Source: UBA2144 sp964506185 (GTDB taxonomy: Bacteria > Patescibacteriota > Gracilibacteria > Peribacterales > Peribacteraceae). Taken from it: a stretch of DNA of 40,797 nucleotides. A program made the translations under genes and the position numbers. The notes under the pieces are model-generated. The model did no database searches, was not told where the DNA came from, and was given only the letters and a program-made list of their open reading frames with translations. Of the stretch, positions 17,682 through 25,878 are shown in pieces (position 1 is the stretch's first letter; every line of letters starts with the position of its first letter). Where the stretch lies: assembly GCA_964506185.1 (NCBI GenBank), contig CAZDKL010000012.1:1-40797 (forward strand), given 5' to 3'.

Positions 17682-19700
17682 TTATTCAACTTTTATATTA
17701 ACAGTGGTTGAACTAGTAGATCCAACCAAATCCGTTATGGTCAGTTTTACCTTGTATTTCCCTTCTTTCTCGAAGACATGAATTGGATTCAATTCATCAG
17801 ATTCAGAATTATCTCCAAATTCCCAATGAACTTCCACAGGATTGCCAGTTGTACATGACGTATCAAAGCTTACTCCCAAAGGTGCTTTTCCGGATGATCT
17901 GCTTGGCACAGCGCAAGCATCCAATATCGGTGCTCTGACTACAATTGTTTTGTCGGTACTAAATGTCTTTCCACTTGTAGTAAAGGCAGTCAAAACTACA
18001 GTATATGTCCCTGGTACTTCAAAAATGTATTCTACAAGTGCTCCCCTTTGTTGAGGAGAATCACTTTCTGTATCCCCAAACTTCCATTCAAATCCTGAGA
18101 TTTCTTCGTTAGGAATTACAGTTTCAGAACCATCGAATTTAACTGTAAGAGGAGCAACTCCTCCTTCAGGATTCATATGAATTTTAACTTGTGTAGAAGG
18201 AGGTTCTACAGTCAGCGGTACTATATGCCTAAGAACTTTGCCCGCTGGGTCCTGCGCAATAAGAGTTATATCATAATGCCCCGGCCTTCTGTAGATAGCT
18301 TGAAGCTCGTTATCTGTTGAACCAACACTAGTAGCACCAGGAGCTTCCCACTTGTAATCAATTAGAGGCATAGTAGATCTAGGTGTTAGACTTATTGTGA
18401 CCGGAACTTCTGCAACAATACCTTCTCTTTCATTTACTGTGTGAGAACCATCAAATTTGAGGTCGGGGAGATTAAGGTTATCCACAACACGAACGACTGT
18501 AGACAGTTGTGCTACTTCTCCGCTTTCTGCATGCACGCGTGCAGAAATCTGGTAAACACCTCTTGATTGGAACGTATGTCCAACCCTATCTCCTCTCTTC
18601 TTTTCTCCATCTCCGAATTCCCAAATAATATCTCCCAGATCAGCATCAGATTCCACCTTGAATATCGTTCCAAATGGCGCCGGACCAATAAGTATTTCCG
18701 GCTCCGATACTATTCTTACCGGAAACGGCGGTGCTTGCGGCTCAAATATTTCTATTGCCCGTTCATAGGATTTTTGGGTTTGATTATTTAGCTTAACCGT
18801 AGCTTTGACATTTACTACCCCCGTTCGAAGATAAGTATGTACTGCATCAGGCATATCGCTAACTGTATCTACGATTCCATCAGCATCAAAATCCCATTGA
18901 ACTTCTGTAATCATCTCGATGTCATCTACTAGCCTTTCTACACTGAACTTGATCGGCTCATCAACTCCAGGACGAATTGGGGAGAACGAAAAAACTTCCT
19001 CTGGAATCGCTATTCGTTTGGAAACTTTGCGTCTGGTGTTATTGCTCAATTTCATTACTACCGACACAACGTATGCTCCTTGGCGTTCATAAATTCCGGT
19101 CGCTTCTGGAAGAACAGTTTTATCATTCTCTTTGCCATCTCCATCGAAGTCCCATGAATATTCCAAAACCGAAAGTCCCCTTCTTTTCAAGACACCAACC
19201 GAGGATTCCACAGTATAAGTTATAGCCAAAGGCGCAACCATTCTTACATTCGGCGCCGGGCTTTTAATTTCAAGCACCAAGCTGGGCTCCCGCATAATCA
19301 TAGGAGGAACCAAACCAGATAGTATCAATCCTGGTGCTATAAACACAGCTAAACGAACTATCCCCATTATTTTCCCAGGTTTTGGAACACCTTTCCTCAT
19401 AATTCTTTTTAAAAATAAAAGCCCAACTATGAATAATACAAGAGCTGCAATCCCACAACTCATTGCAGCGGGCATCAATAAATTTTGAAATGCCCCTGTT
19501 CGATTTGGAAAAACACTGATTAAAAACAGGCACCAGCAAACATAAAACAAATATGGCATTCCAATAAAGAACAGAATGATCATCTTCATTCTTTTCCTTT
19601 GCTCGGGAGGGACATTGTCAATTGCAGCTTGCTTTGCCTGTGCTGTAGAAGACAGACTGTCAACTGAAGGCTTTTTTACCTGCTTGGGTTTATCCGGCAT
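17682..19700 (-). CDS. Membrane-anchored multi-PKD-domain protein
   Basis: 672 aa. Short cytoplasmic start with Lys/Pro, three membrane helices (about 44-62, 75-99, 112-134), then about six PKD-type beta-sandwich domains outside. Recognisable repeats: WDFDGDG, WDFDADGI, WEFGDGEKKRG, WKFGDTESD and WEFGDNSES, each followed by a Y/F..xG.Y strand. PKD domains usually mediate protein or glycan contacts at the cell surface. It follows a lipoprotein gene by 16 nt on the same strand and a 30-aa peptide ORF comes after it. The precise role is unknown; a scaffold in the envelope is likely. Confidence 0.85.
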   Translation of the reverse strand: MPDKPKQVKKPSVDSLSSTAQAKQAAIDNVPPEQRKRMKMIILFFIGMPYLFYVCWCLFLISVFPNRTGAFQNLLMPAAMSCGIAALVLFIVGLLFLKRIMRKGVPKPGKIMGIVRLAVFIAPGLILSGLVPPMIMREPSLVLEIKSPAPNVRMVAPLAITYTVESSVGVLKRRGLSVLEYSWDFDGDGKENDKTVLPEATGIYERQGAYVVSVVMKLSNNTRRKVSKRIAIPEEVFSFSPIRPGVDEPIKFSVERLVDDIEMITEVQWDFDADGIVDTVSDMPDAVHTYLRTGVVNVKATVKLNNQTQKSYERAIEIFEPQAPPFPVRIVSEPEILIGPAPFGTIFKVESDADLGDIIWEFGDGEKKRGDRVGHTFQSRGVYQISARVHAESGEVAQLSTVVRVVDNLNLPDLKFDGSHTVNEREGIVAEVPVTISLTPRSTMPLIDYKWEAPGATSVGSTDNELQAIYRRPGHYDITLIAQDPAGKVLRHIVPLTVEPPSTQVKIHMNPEGGVAPLTVKFDGSETVIPNEEISGFEWKFGDTESDSPQQRGALVEYIFEVPGTYTVVLTAFTTSGKTFSTDKTIVVRAPILDACAVPSRSSGKAPLGVSFDTSCTTGNPVEVHWEFGDNSESDELNPIHVFEKEGKYKVKLTITDLVGSTSSTTVNIKVE

Positions 19701-19716
19701 GAGGAAGGGAGAGTAT

Positions 19717-20673
19717 TCAAGGGGCTATATCCCCATCAACAATCTTCCGTATGATAGCATCTTCTACGCTCAATGGTAGAGTAGATAGATCATCCTCTTG
19801 AATATCTGTCATCAATAGATTTTCTAGTAAAAATGGCTTAGCTCCTTCAGGAATTTTGATATCTGGAGCTGAATTTATATTAGAAAGCGTAATTACAAAA
19901 GAAAGAGCTAACTTTGAGCTTTCACTGATATTGAATGGCGCGATTGTCCACCTGATTCGATTTAAATAAAACGTTTCTGCATCTATCCATATTTCGCCCC
20001 TGGCCTCCATCCCATTCACAAGACTCTCTATTGCCTCTTGATTCATACCGTTTTCCATTTCCGAGGACATTGTTTCCAAATACGCCTTGAGTTTTTCGGG
20101 ATTAATTATCACCTCATAATGATAAGCAAGCTTCCTTTTCACAGAAGAAAATCCATGATCGGAAACAACATCTACAACTTCTGATTGAATGTGCAGCAAA
20201 GCTGGATCAGGTGAAATTGACTGCTCTGGGCGTGGAGCATCATCAGCTGGAATTCTCCACCATTGCCCCTCGAGACGCTCAACAATATCCGGACTGAAGA
20301 GTGGGAAATACGGACCAACGGAAAGTTTATTTAGTTTTACAAATGGATCACTACCTGTTATCGAAATTACCTCGGCTTCTATATCCGTGCTTATTACCTT
20401 TTTCCCCTTTGGAATACGAGCATTTGTTTTTATCAAACCTTCAACATCTTCTCCTTTTCTCTGGAAAACTCCTTTTATTTCCAAGTTTCCATTAACAGAA
20501 AATTTATCCGCATTCTCGAAGGCATATGTTCCTTTTAGATTGAAATTGGCAGATGTTAGATCCTTGCTTGCAGCTGCAGACCTTTTAAGAACTTCATCTG
20601 CAGGCAACTTCTCCACTTGTTCGCAAGAAGTCAGAAAAATCGGAACCAATACAATTAATAAAATTCTTTTCAT
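19717..20673 (-). CDS. Lipoprotein, unknown function
   Basis: 318 aa from ATG at 20673 (an in-frame GTG at 20691 would spoil the signal peptide). MKRILLIVLVPIFLTSC is a lipoprotein signal with a lipobox ending in Cys 17. The mature part alternates beta strands (SANFNLKGTYAFEN, VNGNLEIKG) and resembles lipid-binding LppX/LolA-like folds in pattern only. It is the first gene before the PKD protein gene, so both probably act at the outer face of the membrane. A repeat hairpin lies upstream. Confidence 0.75.
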   Translation of the reverse strand: MKRILLIVLVPIFLTSCEQVEKLPADEVLKRSAAASKDLTSANFNLKGTYAFENADKFSVNGNLEIKGVFQRKGEDVEGLIKTNARIPKGKKVISTDIEAEVISITGSDPFVKLNKLSVGPYFPLFSPDIVERLEGQWWRIPADDAPRPEQSISPDPALLHIQSEVVDVVSDHGFSSVKRKLAYHYEVIINPEKLKAYLETMSSEMENGMNQEAIESLVNGMEARGEIWIDAETFYLNRIRWTIAPFNISESSKLALSFVITLSNINSAPDIKIPEGAKPFLLENLLMTDIQEDDLSTLPLSVEDAIIRKIVDGDIAP

Positions 20674-20726
20674 GGGGGAGTAGTTTGGCACAGATGCCTG
20701 AAGCTTGCCAGTTTGATTTATTCGTT

Positions 20727-20818
20727 TTGGGGGTCACGGGTCACGGGTCACATGACCAGTGACCGATATCAGTTCAACAGCATATATCACAACTTTAATT
20801 TTGACCCGCGACCCCCAA
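20727..20818. repeat. Heptamer inverted array (GGGTCAC type)
   Basis: Left arm TTGGGGGTCACGGGTCA with three GGGTCAC units; right arm TGACCCGCGACCCCCAA pairs with it at 16 of 17 positions. It starts about 5 nt after the stop of the 359-aa gene. Its outermost 10 bp are the same as those of the array at 35451-35554. Confidence 0.85.
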
Positions 20819-20822
20819 CAGC

Positions 20823-21902
20823 TCATCTACGCCCTTTAATCACCGACGACTCTATATCTGCTGGTTCATCTATAACAAATTTGATGGTCCTTCTCCTGCT
20901 AGCGCGAATATCTGCCTTCATAGTCATTAGCCTTTCCTGATTTTTCTTAAGAATTAAGGAAGGCGAAAAGACTATTCTGACCCTATCACCGGACATATAT
21001 GAAACTACCCGGCTCCCCGGTAAAACAAGGTTATGGAGATCAAAATTCCTAGCTGTACCCTCATTTGTTAATGTTATTGCATGAATGCGATGATCATGTT
21101 TTTCATCTGCCTTTATCGAAAATCTGGCAACTGTTCTACGCGGACCATACGTAATTCTCCTCAGCAACGGCAAATAAGTCACTTCTATCTTTCCAACTTC
21201 TTCCCCGCTTATATTAAATGATGGACTGGGGACATTAACACATTCTTCTGAAGCAATGTTAGATGACCTCACTCGTGGGTAATACTCTCGACCTTCTCTG
21301 CATCTGGCTTTCGATCCTGCTTCACTTCTCGGCCTTGGTTCAACCGCTTCTTTCTCTTCGACCTTGACGCTATCAGATTCTGTAGACCAAGGACGTACTA
21401 CGATTTTTGATGCCGAAGCCATCACACTGTTTTGACCAAGCAATGAAAATCTATGTTCACCCGACGTTTGAGCTGAGCCACTAAAGTCAGCCTTGATTGA
21501 AATTGTTCTTGATTCGCAAGATGGAATTGTAAACGACCTGAATCTAAGCCTGATAATTCCATCTCTTCTTGACATTGAATGTGCAGGAGTTAGCCGATAA
21601 GTTCCGTGTGTTGCATACACTTTCCTTATGTCTCTGTAATTCCCCATCCCCTCTCTTTTTAGAGTTATGGTTTTAAGCGATACATCTTGCCCATCACAAT
21701 CGGCAGTCATTTTGAACTTCAAAACATCTACTCTACTTGCTCCAGGAGGAATTGATCCTCCTTCGACAGGAATTACTTCAACATCAAGAGCAGCATGATG
21801 CTCCTCGGTTCTTATTTCCCTGTAAGTCCTAACCCGTGGAGCCGGAGTGCCAGGACCGACAAAGTTATTCAAATAGTATGCGAGAATTAGAGATGAAATC
21901 AT
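20823..21902 (-). CDS. Signal-anchored protein with two related beta domains
   Basis: 359 aa. A short hydrophobic N-terminus (ISSLILAYYL) is a weak signal or anchor. Two domains share a pattern: about 50-165 (DVLKFKMTADCDGQDVSLKTITL ... ISIKADFSG) and about 255-350 (ARFSIKADEKHDHRIHAITL ... MTMKADIRA). The linker is charged and has several Cys. The pattern looks like tandem extracellular beta sandwiches. I recognise no named family. It is separated from the lipoprotein gene by a repeat hairpin, so it is probably its own transcript. Confidence 0.65.
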   Translation of the reverse strand: MISSLILAYYLNNFVGPGTPAPRVRTYREIRTEEHHAALDVEVIPVEGGSIPPGASRVDVLKFKMTADCDGQDVSLKTITLKREGMGNYRDIRKVYATHGTYRLTPAHSMSRRDGIIRLRFRSFTIPSCESRTISIKADFSGSAQTSGEHRFSLLGQNSVMASASKIVVRPWSTESDSVKVEEKEAVEPRPRSEAGSKARCREGREYYPRVRSSNIASEECVNVPSPSFNISGEEVGKIEVTYLPLLRRITYGPRRTVARFSIKADEKHDHRIHAITLTNEGTARNFDLHNLVLPGSRVVSYMSGDRVRIVFSPSLILKKNQERLMTMKADIRASRRRTIKFVIDEPADIESSVIKGRR

Positions 21903-21977
21903 ATGAAGACATTATAAACCTCAAATTCTGAAATCAATTTGCTGGATTTTGATTTTTTGTTCTAAGGCGAGTTTCCA

Positions 21978-22172
21978 TCAAAGCCCTGACCAGCCTTGCA
22001 TAGCCAATTCCGAATTTTCCAACGCAACTCTTCGTTCTTCGCGCAATTGAGCTAAAACTTTCTCTGATCGAAGTTGTACCAGTTCTCTATTTGGAGTTGT
22101 ACCAGGCAATTCGTCCGATTTGTGATGAACTTCTGCGCTTCTTCTTGCCGTATTATTACTTGATGAAGACAT
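21978..22172 (-). CDS. Small hydrophilic protein
   Basis: 64 aa, Ser/Arg/Glu rich, with a predicted helix (VQLRSEKVLAQLREERRVAL) and no signal or membrane segment. A TATTAA box lies 6 nt before the ATG, like the leaderless genes here. No family is recognised; moderately likely to be real. Confidence 0.45.
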   Translation of the reverse strand: MSSSSNNTARRSAEVHHKSDELPGTTPNRELVQLRSEKVLAQLREERRVALENSELAMQGWSGL

Positions 22173-22262
22173 ATAATATTAATACCTATATGACTCATAA
22201 ACTTCAAGATTACTAAGTTTTTTGTTTATCTAAGAGCAAAATCTGCTCTTGCACGAATTCTC

Positions 22263-22300
22263 ATTGTTAATTGTAAATTGTAAATTGTTAATTGTTGTTT
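22263..22300. repeat. Tandem heptamer array (TTGTTAA/TTGTAAA)
   Basis: Five consecutive 7-nt units directly after the TPM-domain gene on the minus strand, with the TAA stop at the array edge. No clear opposite arm is seen. Confidence 0.75.
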
Positions 22301-23150
22301 ACCAACTACCCCCCGCTCCCCCACCTCCAAATGATCCGCCACCGAAACCACCAAATCCCCCACTGCTTCCCCCGCGACCTCCACCTCCTCCAGCCCACCA
22401 ACTTGCTCTCCCCCTTTTCTTTTTGTAATTCTGCGAAACCAAGTAATCCAGAATCAATCCAATCGCAGCAAGAATTGGAATCGAGATCCACCAGCTATAT
22501 ATGATTACCAAGATTATTCCCGCGATCGCTCCGACAATTCCTCCAAGCCACCACGACTTAGATCTTGCAAAAATTGCCATCAACCACTGAACAAAGAAAA
22601 ATATTACAAAGAATATAAACGGCCCCTTGTCGCCATTTGATTTCTTATGCTTGAAACGATCAGCAGTGTATTCACCTCCTATATGTTTTTTTAATGAATC
22701 TATACCTGAAGCAATGCCTTCATAATAATTTCCATTCTTAAAATGCGGAGTAATGTCGGAATCAATAATTCCTTTAGCCACAATATCCGGGACAGCTCCT
22801 TCGAGTCCGTAACCGGTTGCAATGAAAAGTTCTCGATCGGCATAGGCAATAACAATCAAAATTCCATTATTAAATTTTTCCTGACCCACTCCCCATTTTC
22901 TACCTACATCAACTGCTACATCAGAAATTGGCTCTCCCTCCAGTGTCTCTACAATCAGAATGGCAATCTGGTTTGTGGTCTCCTTTGCAAAAGTAAAAAG
23001 AGTCTTTTCAAGCTTAGCTTCCTGATCAGCACTCAAGATTCCTGCAGTATCCGTCACAAATCCATCATTCGGTGGAACTTCGAATGCCTCAGCTGAGCTT
23101 GTTAAGCTCACAAGTATCAGACCTGTTATGAGGTAATTGATTGCTTTCAT
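22299..23150 (-). CDS. TPM-domain membrane protein (YgcG family)
   Basis: 283 aa. Signal peptide (1-22), then a TPM domain (about 25-145: VTDTAGILSADQEAKLEKTL, GKWGVG-like RKWGVGQ, GYGLEGAVPD). Two or three membrane helices follow, and a Gly-rich tail ends GGGSFGGGGAGGSW, typical of this family. It is the usual partner of LemA, whose gene ends 14 nt upstream on the same strand. In other bacteria the pair sits in the envelope; the exact role is not settled. Confidence 0.9.
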   Translation of the reverse strand: MKAINYLITGLILVSLTSSAEAFEVPPNDGFVTDTAGILSADQEAKLEKTLFTFAKETTNQIAILIVETLEGEPISDVAVDVGRKWGVGQEKFNNGILIVIAYADRELFIATGYGLEGAVPDIVAKGIIDSDITPHFKNGNYYEGIASGIDSLKKHIGGEYTADRFKHKKSNGDKGPFIFFVIFFFVQWLMAIFARSKSWWLGGIVGAIAGIILVIIYSWWISIPILAAIGLILDYLVSQNYKKKRGRASWWAGGGGGRGGSSGGFGGFGGGSFGGGGAGGSW

Positions 23151-23164
23151 CAGTGCTAGTTTTC

Positions 23165-23725
23165 TTAGAATTCAACTTTAGGAGCATCTTCACTGCCCTT
23201 ATCAGCCTCGAAGAAGTTCTCCGGTCCGAATCCAAAGACGCGAGCAAGAACCAATCCCGGGAACCTCTTTACCATTACATTGAAGCCCCTGACAGTCTCA
23301 TTGAAGTCACGTCTTGCAACAGCAACACGGTTCTCTGCTCCCTCAAGTTGAGCCATCAGATCCGTATAAGCCTTCGTGGCCTTAAGATCTGGATAGTTTT
23401 CGAAAGTAAGAAGGAGTCTTGCAAGCGCGCTATCCATTCCTTGTGCAGCATCGATCTTTGATCCTCTGTCCCCTGCTCCCATCCACTTGGTTCTAGCTTC
23501 TGTAACTGCTGTGAAGGTTCCCTGCTCAAACTCGGCAGCACCTTTAACCGTGTTTACAAGATTTGGAATCAGGTCAGCCCTGCGCTGATACTGCGTTTCG
23601 ACTTGCGCCCATTGCGCATCTACTTTTTCTTTGCCTGTTACAAATCCATTGTATCCACTCCAGACCCATAGGCCTGCAAGCACAACAACAGCAAGTAAAA
23701 CGAAAATTGGAGTTTTAGATTTCAT
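23165..23725 (-). CDS. lemA: LemA family protein
   Basis: 186 aa. One N-terminal membrane helix (about 7-25), then the LemA helical domain: QRRADLIPNLVNTVKG (about 47-62), LTFENYPDLKAT and ARRDFNETVRGFN. Length and motifs are standard. It precedes the TPM-domain gene by 14 nt, the classic lemA-TPM pair. A TATAAT box (23739-23744) lies 13 nt before the ATG. Confidence 0.93.
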   Translation of the reverse strand: MKSKTPIFVLLAVVVLAGLWVWSGYNGFVTGKEKVDAQWAQVETQYQRRADLIPNLVNTVKGAAEFEQGTFTAVTEARTKWMGAGDRGSKIDAAQGMDSALARLLLTFENYPDLKATKAYTDLMAQLEGAENRVAVARRDFNETVRGFNVMVKRFPGLVLARVFGFGPENFFEADKGSEDAPKVEF

Positions 23726-23754
23726 ATAAGTAATTGGAATTATAAATCTAGACT

Positions 23755-23787
23755 AATTGTCAATTGTTCATTGTCAATTGTCAATTA
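23755..23787. repeat. Tandem heptamer array (ATTGTCA)
   Basis: Four to five 7-nt units between the PEBP gene and lemA. The TGA stop of the PEBP gene is inside the array. Read on the minus strand each unit contains TTGAC, so the array also offers -35-like hexamers upstream of lemA. Confidence 0.75.
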
Positions 23788-24314
23788 CTCCGCTCATATC
23801 TTCCAATTAGCTGAGCAACCTCCAATACATGCCCAATCATCGCTTCCTCAACTTGTGCCTTGGTTGCGCCTTCTTTCAAATCGAGATCTGAGTCTAAGGC
23901 AAACAGCTTAAAGAAGTATCTATGCTCTCGGTCGGGAGGGCACGGTCCTCCATATTTATTCTCTTCTCTTGTATTCTTTCCCATCACTCCTTCCGGATTA
24001 GAATTTTCTGCAACACTGGTGACTGATGTTGGAATATTAAACACAACCCAGTGATCCCACATACCATCTTCTCGAATTGACTTTGGAACATCCGGATCCT
24101 CCATTATTAAAACCAAACTAGTTGTTCCTTCAGGGATTTCTGAAAATTCCAATGGCGGATTTACATTATCCCCATCGCAAGTGTACTTGGATGGAATTGA
24201 TGCTGTGTGCTCAAAAGCTGAGCTTGATATTTGCATGGTTTCTGAACGTAAAGCCTGATTGGCTGTACAGGCAAATAAAAACAGAGATATTAAAGGGAGA
24301 ATTCTAATAAGCAT
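23781..24314 (-). CDS. PEBP family lipoprotein (YbhB/YbcL-like)
   Basis: 177 aa from ATG at 24314. MLIRILPLISLFLFAC is a lipoprotein signal with the lipobox Cys. The PEBP domain shows YTCDGDNVNPPLEF, LVLIMEDPDVP, WDHWVVFNIP, YGGPCPPD and HRYFFKLFALD, the ligand-pocket motifs of the phosphatidylethanolamine-binding family. The function in bacteria is unclear. An ATG at 24326 is rejected because it overlaps the -10 box TATAAT (24325-24330); the TG before it makes an extended -10. Confidence 0.9.
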   Translation of the reverse strand: MLIRILPLISLFLFACTANQALRSETMQISSSAFEHTASIPSKYTCDGDNVNPPLEFSEIPEGTTSLVLIMEDPDVPKSIREDGMWDHWVVFNIPTSVTSVAENSNPEGVMGKNTREENKYGGPCPPDREHRYFFKLFALDSDLDLKEGATKAQVEEAMIGHVLEVAQLIGRYERSN

Positions 24315-24339
24315 TATGCCAGACATTATACCATAAACT

Positions 24340-24440
24340 ATCAGCTTCTAGCTTTTAGCTTCATTAGCTTTCGTTTTTGCGAGTTTAATATGGCACACAC
24401 AGAAGCTAATAGCTAAAAGCCAAGAGCCAAAAGCTAATAT
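24340..24440. repeat. Heptamer inverted array (AGCTTTT type)
   Basis: Left arm AGCTTCT/AGCTTTT/AGCTTCATT units; right arm AGAAGCT/AATAGCT/AAAAGCC/AAGAGCC/AAAAGCT. They form a long hairpin upstream of the PEBP gene, right next to the terminator of the following island. Confidence 0.8.
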
Positions 24441-24480
24441 TAAGACAGACGCCCCGACCGAGGTGGCCAGGGCGTCTTGG
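24441..24480 (-). terminator. Terminator of the 181-aa exported protein gene
   Basis: Perfect stem AGACGCCC/GGGCGTCT (24447-24454 with 24470-24477) followed on the minus strand by a T-rich stretch. Confidence 0.65.
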
Positions 24481-24572
24481 GTTTGCAAGGATACTCGCCA
24501 AAGTATCCGGTCATCGATTCAAACGGACGGGTCCGTTAACCGATTGGGTTCTCGCATCAGCATCGTGAGATG

Positions 24573-25118
24573 TCAGCCGATGGCGATGGCGTAGACCGAC
24601 ATTGGCGCTTTGGTCCACCGCACTACCTGCTCGACGGCCTTCTCTTGGGCGCCACTGCTCAGACGGTTTGCACTCAGGTCGGAGATGTTGGCCGCTGTCA
24701 GTGCAATCTCATCCGAAAAGATGCCCTCGTTTCCGTTCCAGCTTCTGCTCGCGGCCAGCTGCGCGGCCGTATTGTGAGCGTCAAGGTTAGGGTTGAGGGT
24801 AATGGCGACCAATTCTACGACCGATGCCGTCTGCGTCGTGATCGCCTTCTTGCACGTCAGAGCTTCCGCATTCGCGACCGTCAGGAACTTCGACTTTGTT
24901 TTCCCATTGGTCGCCTCTTGTGTCGCCGCGGTTGCCATTGCCCGATCCAGGTTAGCGTCCGCGTTCTTCTCGTTCGCGATCGTGGTCGTGGCACTAGTCT
25001 TGTCCACAGTGATCGCCGCTTCGTCTTCCACGTTCTTCGTGCATGCCAGAGCGTCATTCTCGACTACTGGAACTGCCAGCAGGCATGCCAGACTCAACAA
25101 ACCGATGAACCGTCTCAT
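24573..25118 (-). CDS. Exported protein, unknown function, GC-rich
   Basis: 181 aa from ATG at 25118. An AAAGG Shine-Dalgarno lies about 8 nt upstream, which decides the start over the TTG at 25145. The signal peptide is MRRFIGLLSLACLL to about residue 26; the mature part starts near ACTKN. The rest is Ala/Thr/Lys/Asn rich, probably helical, with Cys at the start and one more near 90. No homologue is recognised. Base composition is clearly more GC-rich than the flanking genes, and a hairpin terminator follows. The leader is about 240 nt if the promoter at 25362-25389 is used. It belongs to the SD-bearing island class. Confidence 0.6.
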   Translation of the reverse strand: MRRFIGLLSLACLLAVPVVENDALACTKNVEDEAAITVDKTSATTTIANEKNADANLDRAMATAATQEATNGKTKSKFLTVANAEALTCKKAITTQTASVVELVAITLNPNLDAHNTAAQLAASRSWNGNEGIFSDEIALTAANISDLSANRLSSGAQEKAVEQVVRWTKAPMSVYAIAIG

Positions 25119-25361
25119 GAGCTTTACCTTTCGTGCTTGAGACATTCAAACGAATCTCATCCGAGACTTACCAACGAAGGTTGCCAGAGGCTTACCATCG
25201 AAGGTTACAAACGAAGATTCGAACATTCGCTCTGCTCACGCTCCTCTCTACCATCTTACAGCCCCCTTTCAAAGGGCTAGCAGGTGAATTCGTGCCATCT
25301 ACTACTTCGCAGATGCCGATCAAACGTTTGCTATGGTGAAAAGAGCGAGAACTTAAGGTTA

Positions 25362-25389
25362 ATTCTATTTGCTGACAAATAAAAAGCAA
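25362..25389 (-). promoter_or_regulatory. Possible promoter of the 181-aa exported protein gene
   Basis: Minus strand TTGCTT, 16-nt spacer, TAGAAT. The roughly 240-nt leader between it and the gene contains an imperfect repeat (ACGAAGGTT at about 25175 and a close copy near 25198) and a hairpin AGCCC/GGGCT around 25260. Confidence 0.35.
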
Positions 25390-25401
25390 TACGCTATAAC
25401 T

Positions 25402-25609
25402 ATTTGTTCGATTCTTTATCATAATAGAGAAAGTCGGGATGTAGCTTAAGTTAGCTGTCGAGTCCGCCCTGGCGGACGAGCAATAAATGAGTCGTCACTC
25501 TAGCCATTTGCTCGATTCTTTATCATAATAGAGAAAGTCGGGATGTAGCTTAAGTTAGCTGTCGAGTCCGCCCTGGCGGACGAGCAATAAATGAGTCGTC
25601 ACTCTAGCC
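25402..25609. repeat. Two 104-bp tandem copies of the tRNA-Pro front end
   Basis: Units start at 25402, 25506 and 25610 (the third leads into the intact tRNA). Each unit has the AT-rich upstream region and the first 12 nt of the tRNA (CGGGATGTAGCT). It then diverges into a hairpin GTCCGCC/GGCGGAC and ends with CACTCTAGCCA, the reverse complement of part of the tRNA D arm. The first two units cannot form a tRNA. Confidence 0.85.
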
Positions 25610-25642
25610 ATTTGCTCGATTCTTTATCATAATAGAGAAAGT

Positions 25643-25719
25643 CGGGATGTAGCTCAGTTGGCTAGAGTGCGTCGTTCGGGACGACGAGGTCGCCGGTTCA
25701 AGTCCGGCCATCCCGACCA
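25643..25719 (+). tRNA. tRNA-Pro (CGG)
   Basis: 77 nt. Acceptor stem CGGGATG/CATCCCG; anticodon stem CGTCG/CGACG with loop TTCGGGA, giving anticodon CGG. T stem GCCGG/CCGGC with TTCAAGT, discriminator A and an encoded CCA end. Confidence 0.93.
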
Positions 25720-25727
25720 TCAATTAC

Positions 25728-25755
25728 TTGACACTTAACTGATTTGGATTAATAT
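25728..25755 (+). promoter_or_regulatory. Strong promoter of the leader RNA
   Basis: TTGACA (25728-25733), 16-nt spacer, TAATAT (25750-25755), 9 nt after the tRNA-Pro. Confidence 0.65.
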
Positions 25756-25761
25756 GCCGGC

Positions 25762-25868
25762 AGAAATGATTCTCAGATCAACCATTATCAGCATTATTAT
25801 TAGCCCACGCTAGCGCGAGGAGGTAATACTGTTGATCTAATTACACCCCGCGCAAACCGCGGGTTTTT
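25762..25868 (+). ncRNA. Structured leader or small RNA ending in a terminator
   Basis: About 107 nt from the predicted start. AGATCAAC (25775-25782) pairs with GTTGATCT (25831-25838), and CAGCATTA pairs with TAATACTG inside it. An intrinsic terminator CCCGCG/CGCGGG plus T5 (25847-25868) ends 10 nt before the ATG of the next gene. It is either an attenuator/riboswitch for that gene or an independent small RNA. It does not match tRNA, T-box, 6S or SRP features that I know. Confidence 0.6.
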
Positions 25869-25878
25869 GTTTAATATT

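Noticed and set aside
24570..25280. 236-codon plus-strand ORF opposite the exported protein
   Set aside because: Arg/Cys-rich shadow of a GC-rich gene; the minus-strand frame has signal peptide, Shine-Dalgarno and terminator.
25402..25609. Two additional tRNA genes
   Set aside because: After 12 nt the sequence departs from the tRNA and has no anticodon or T arm.
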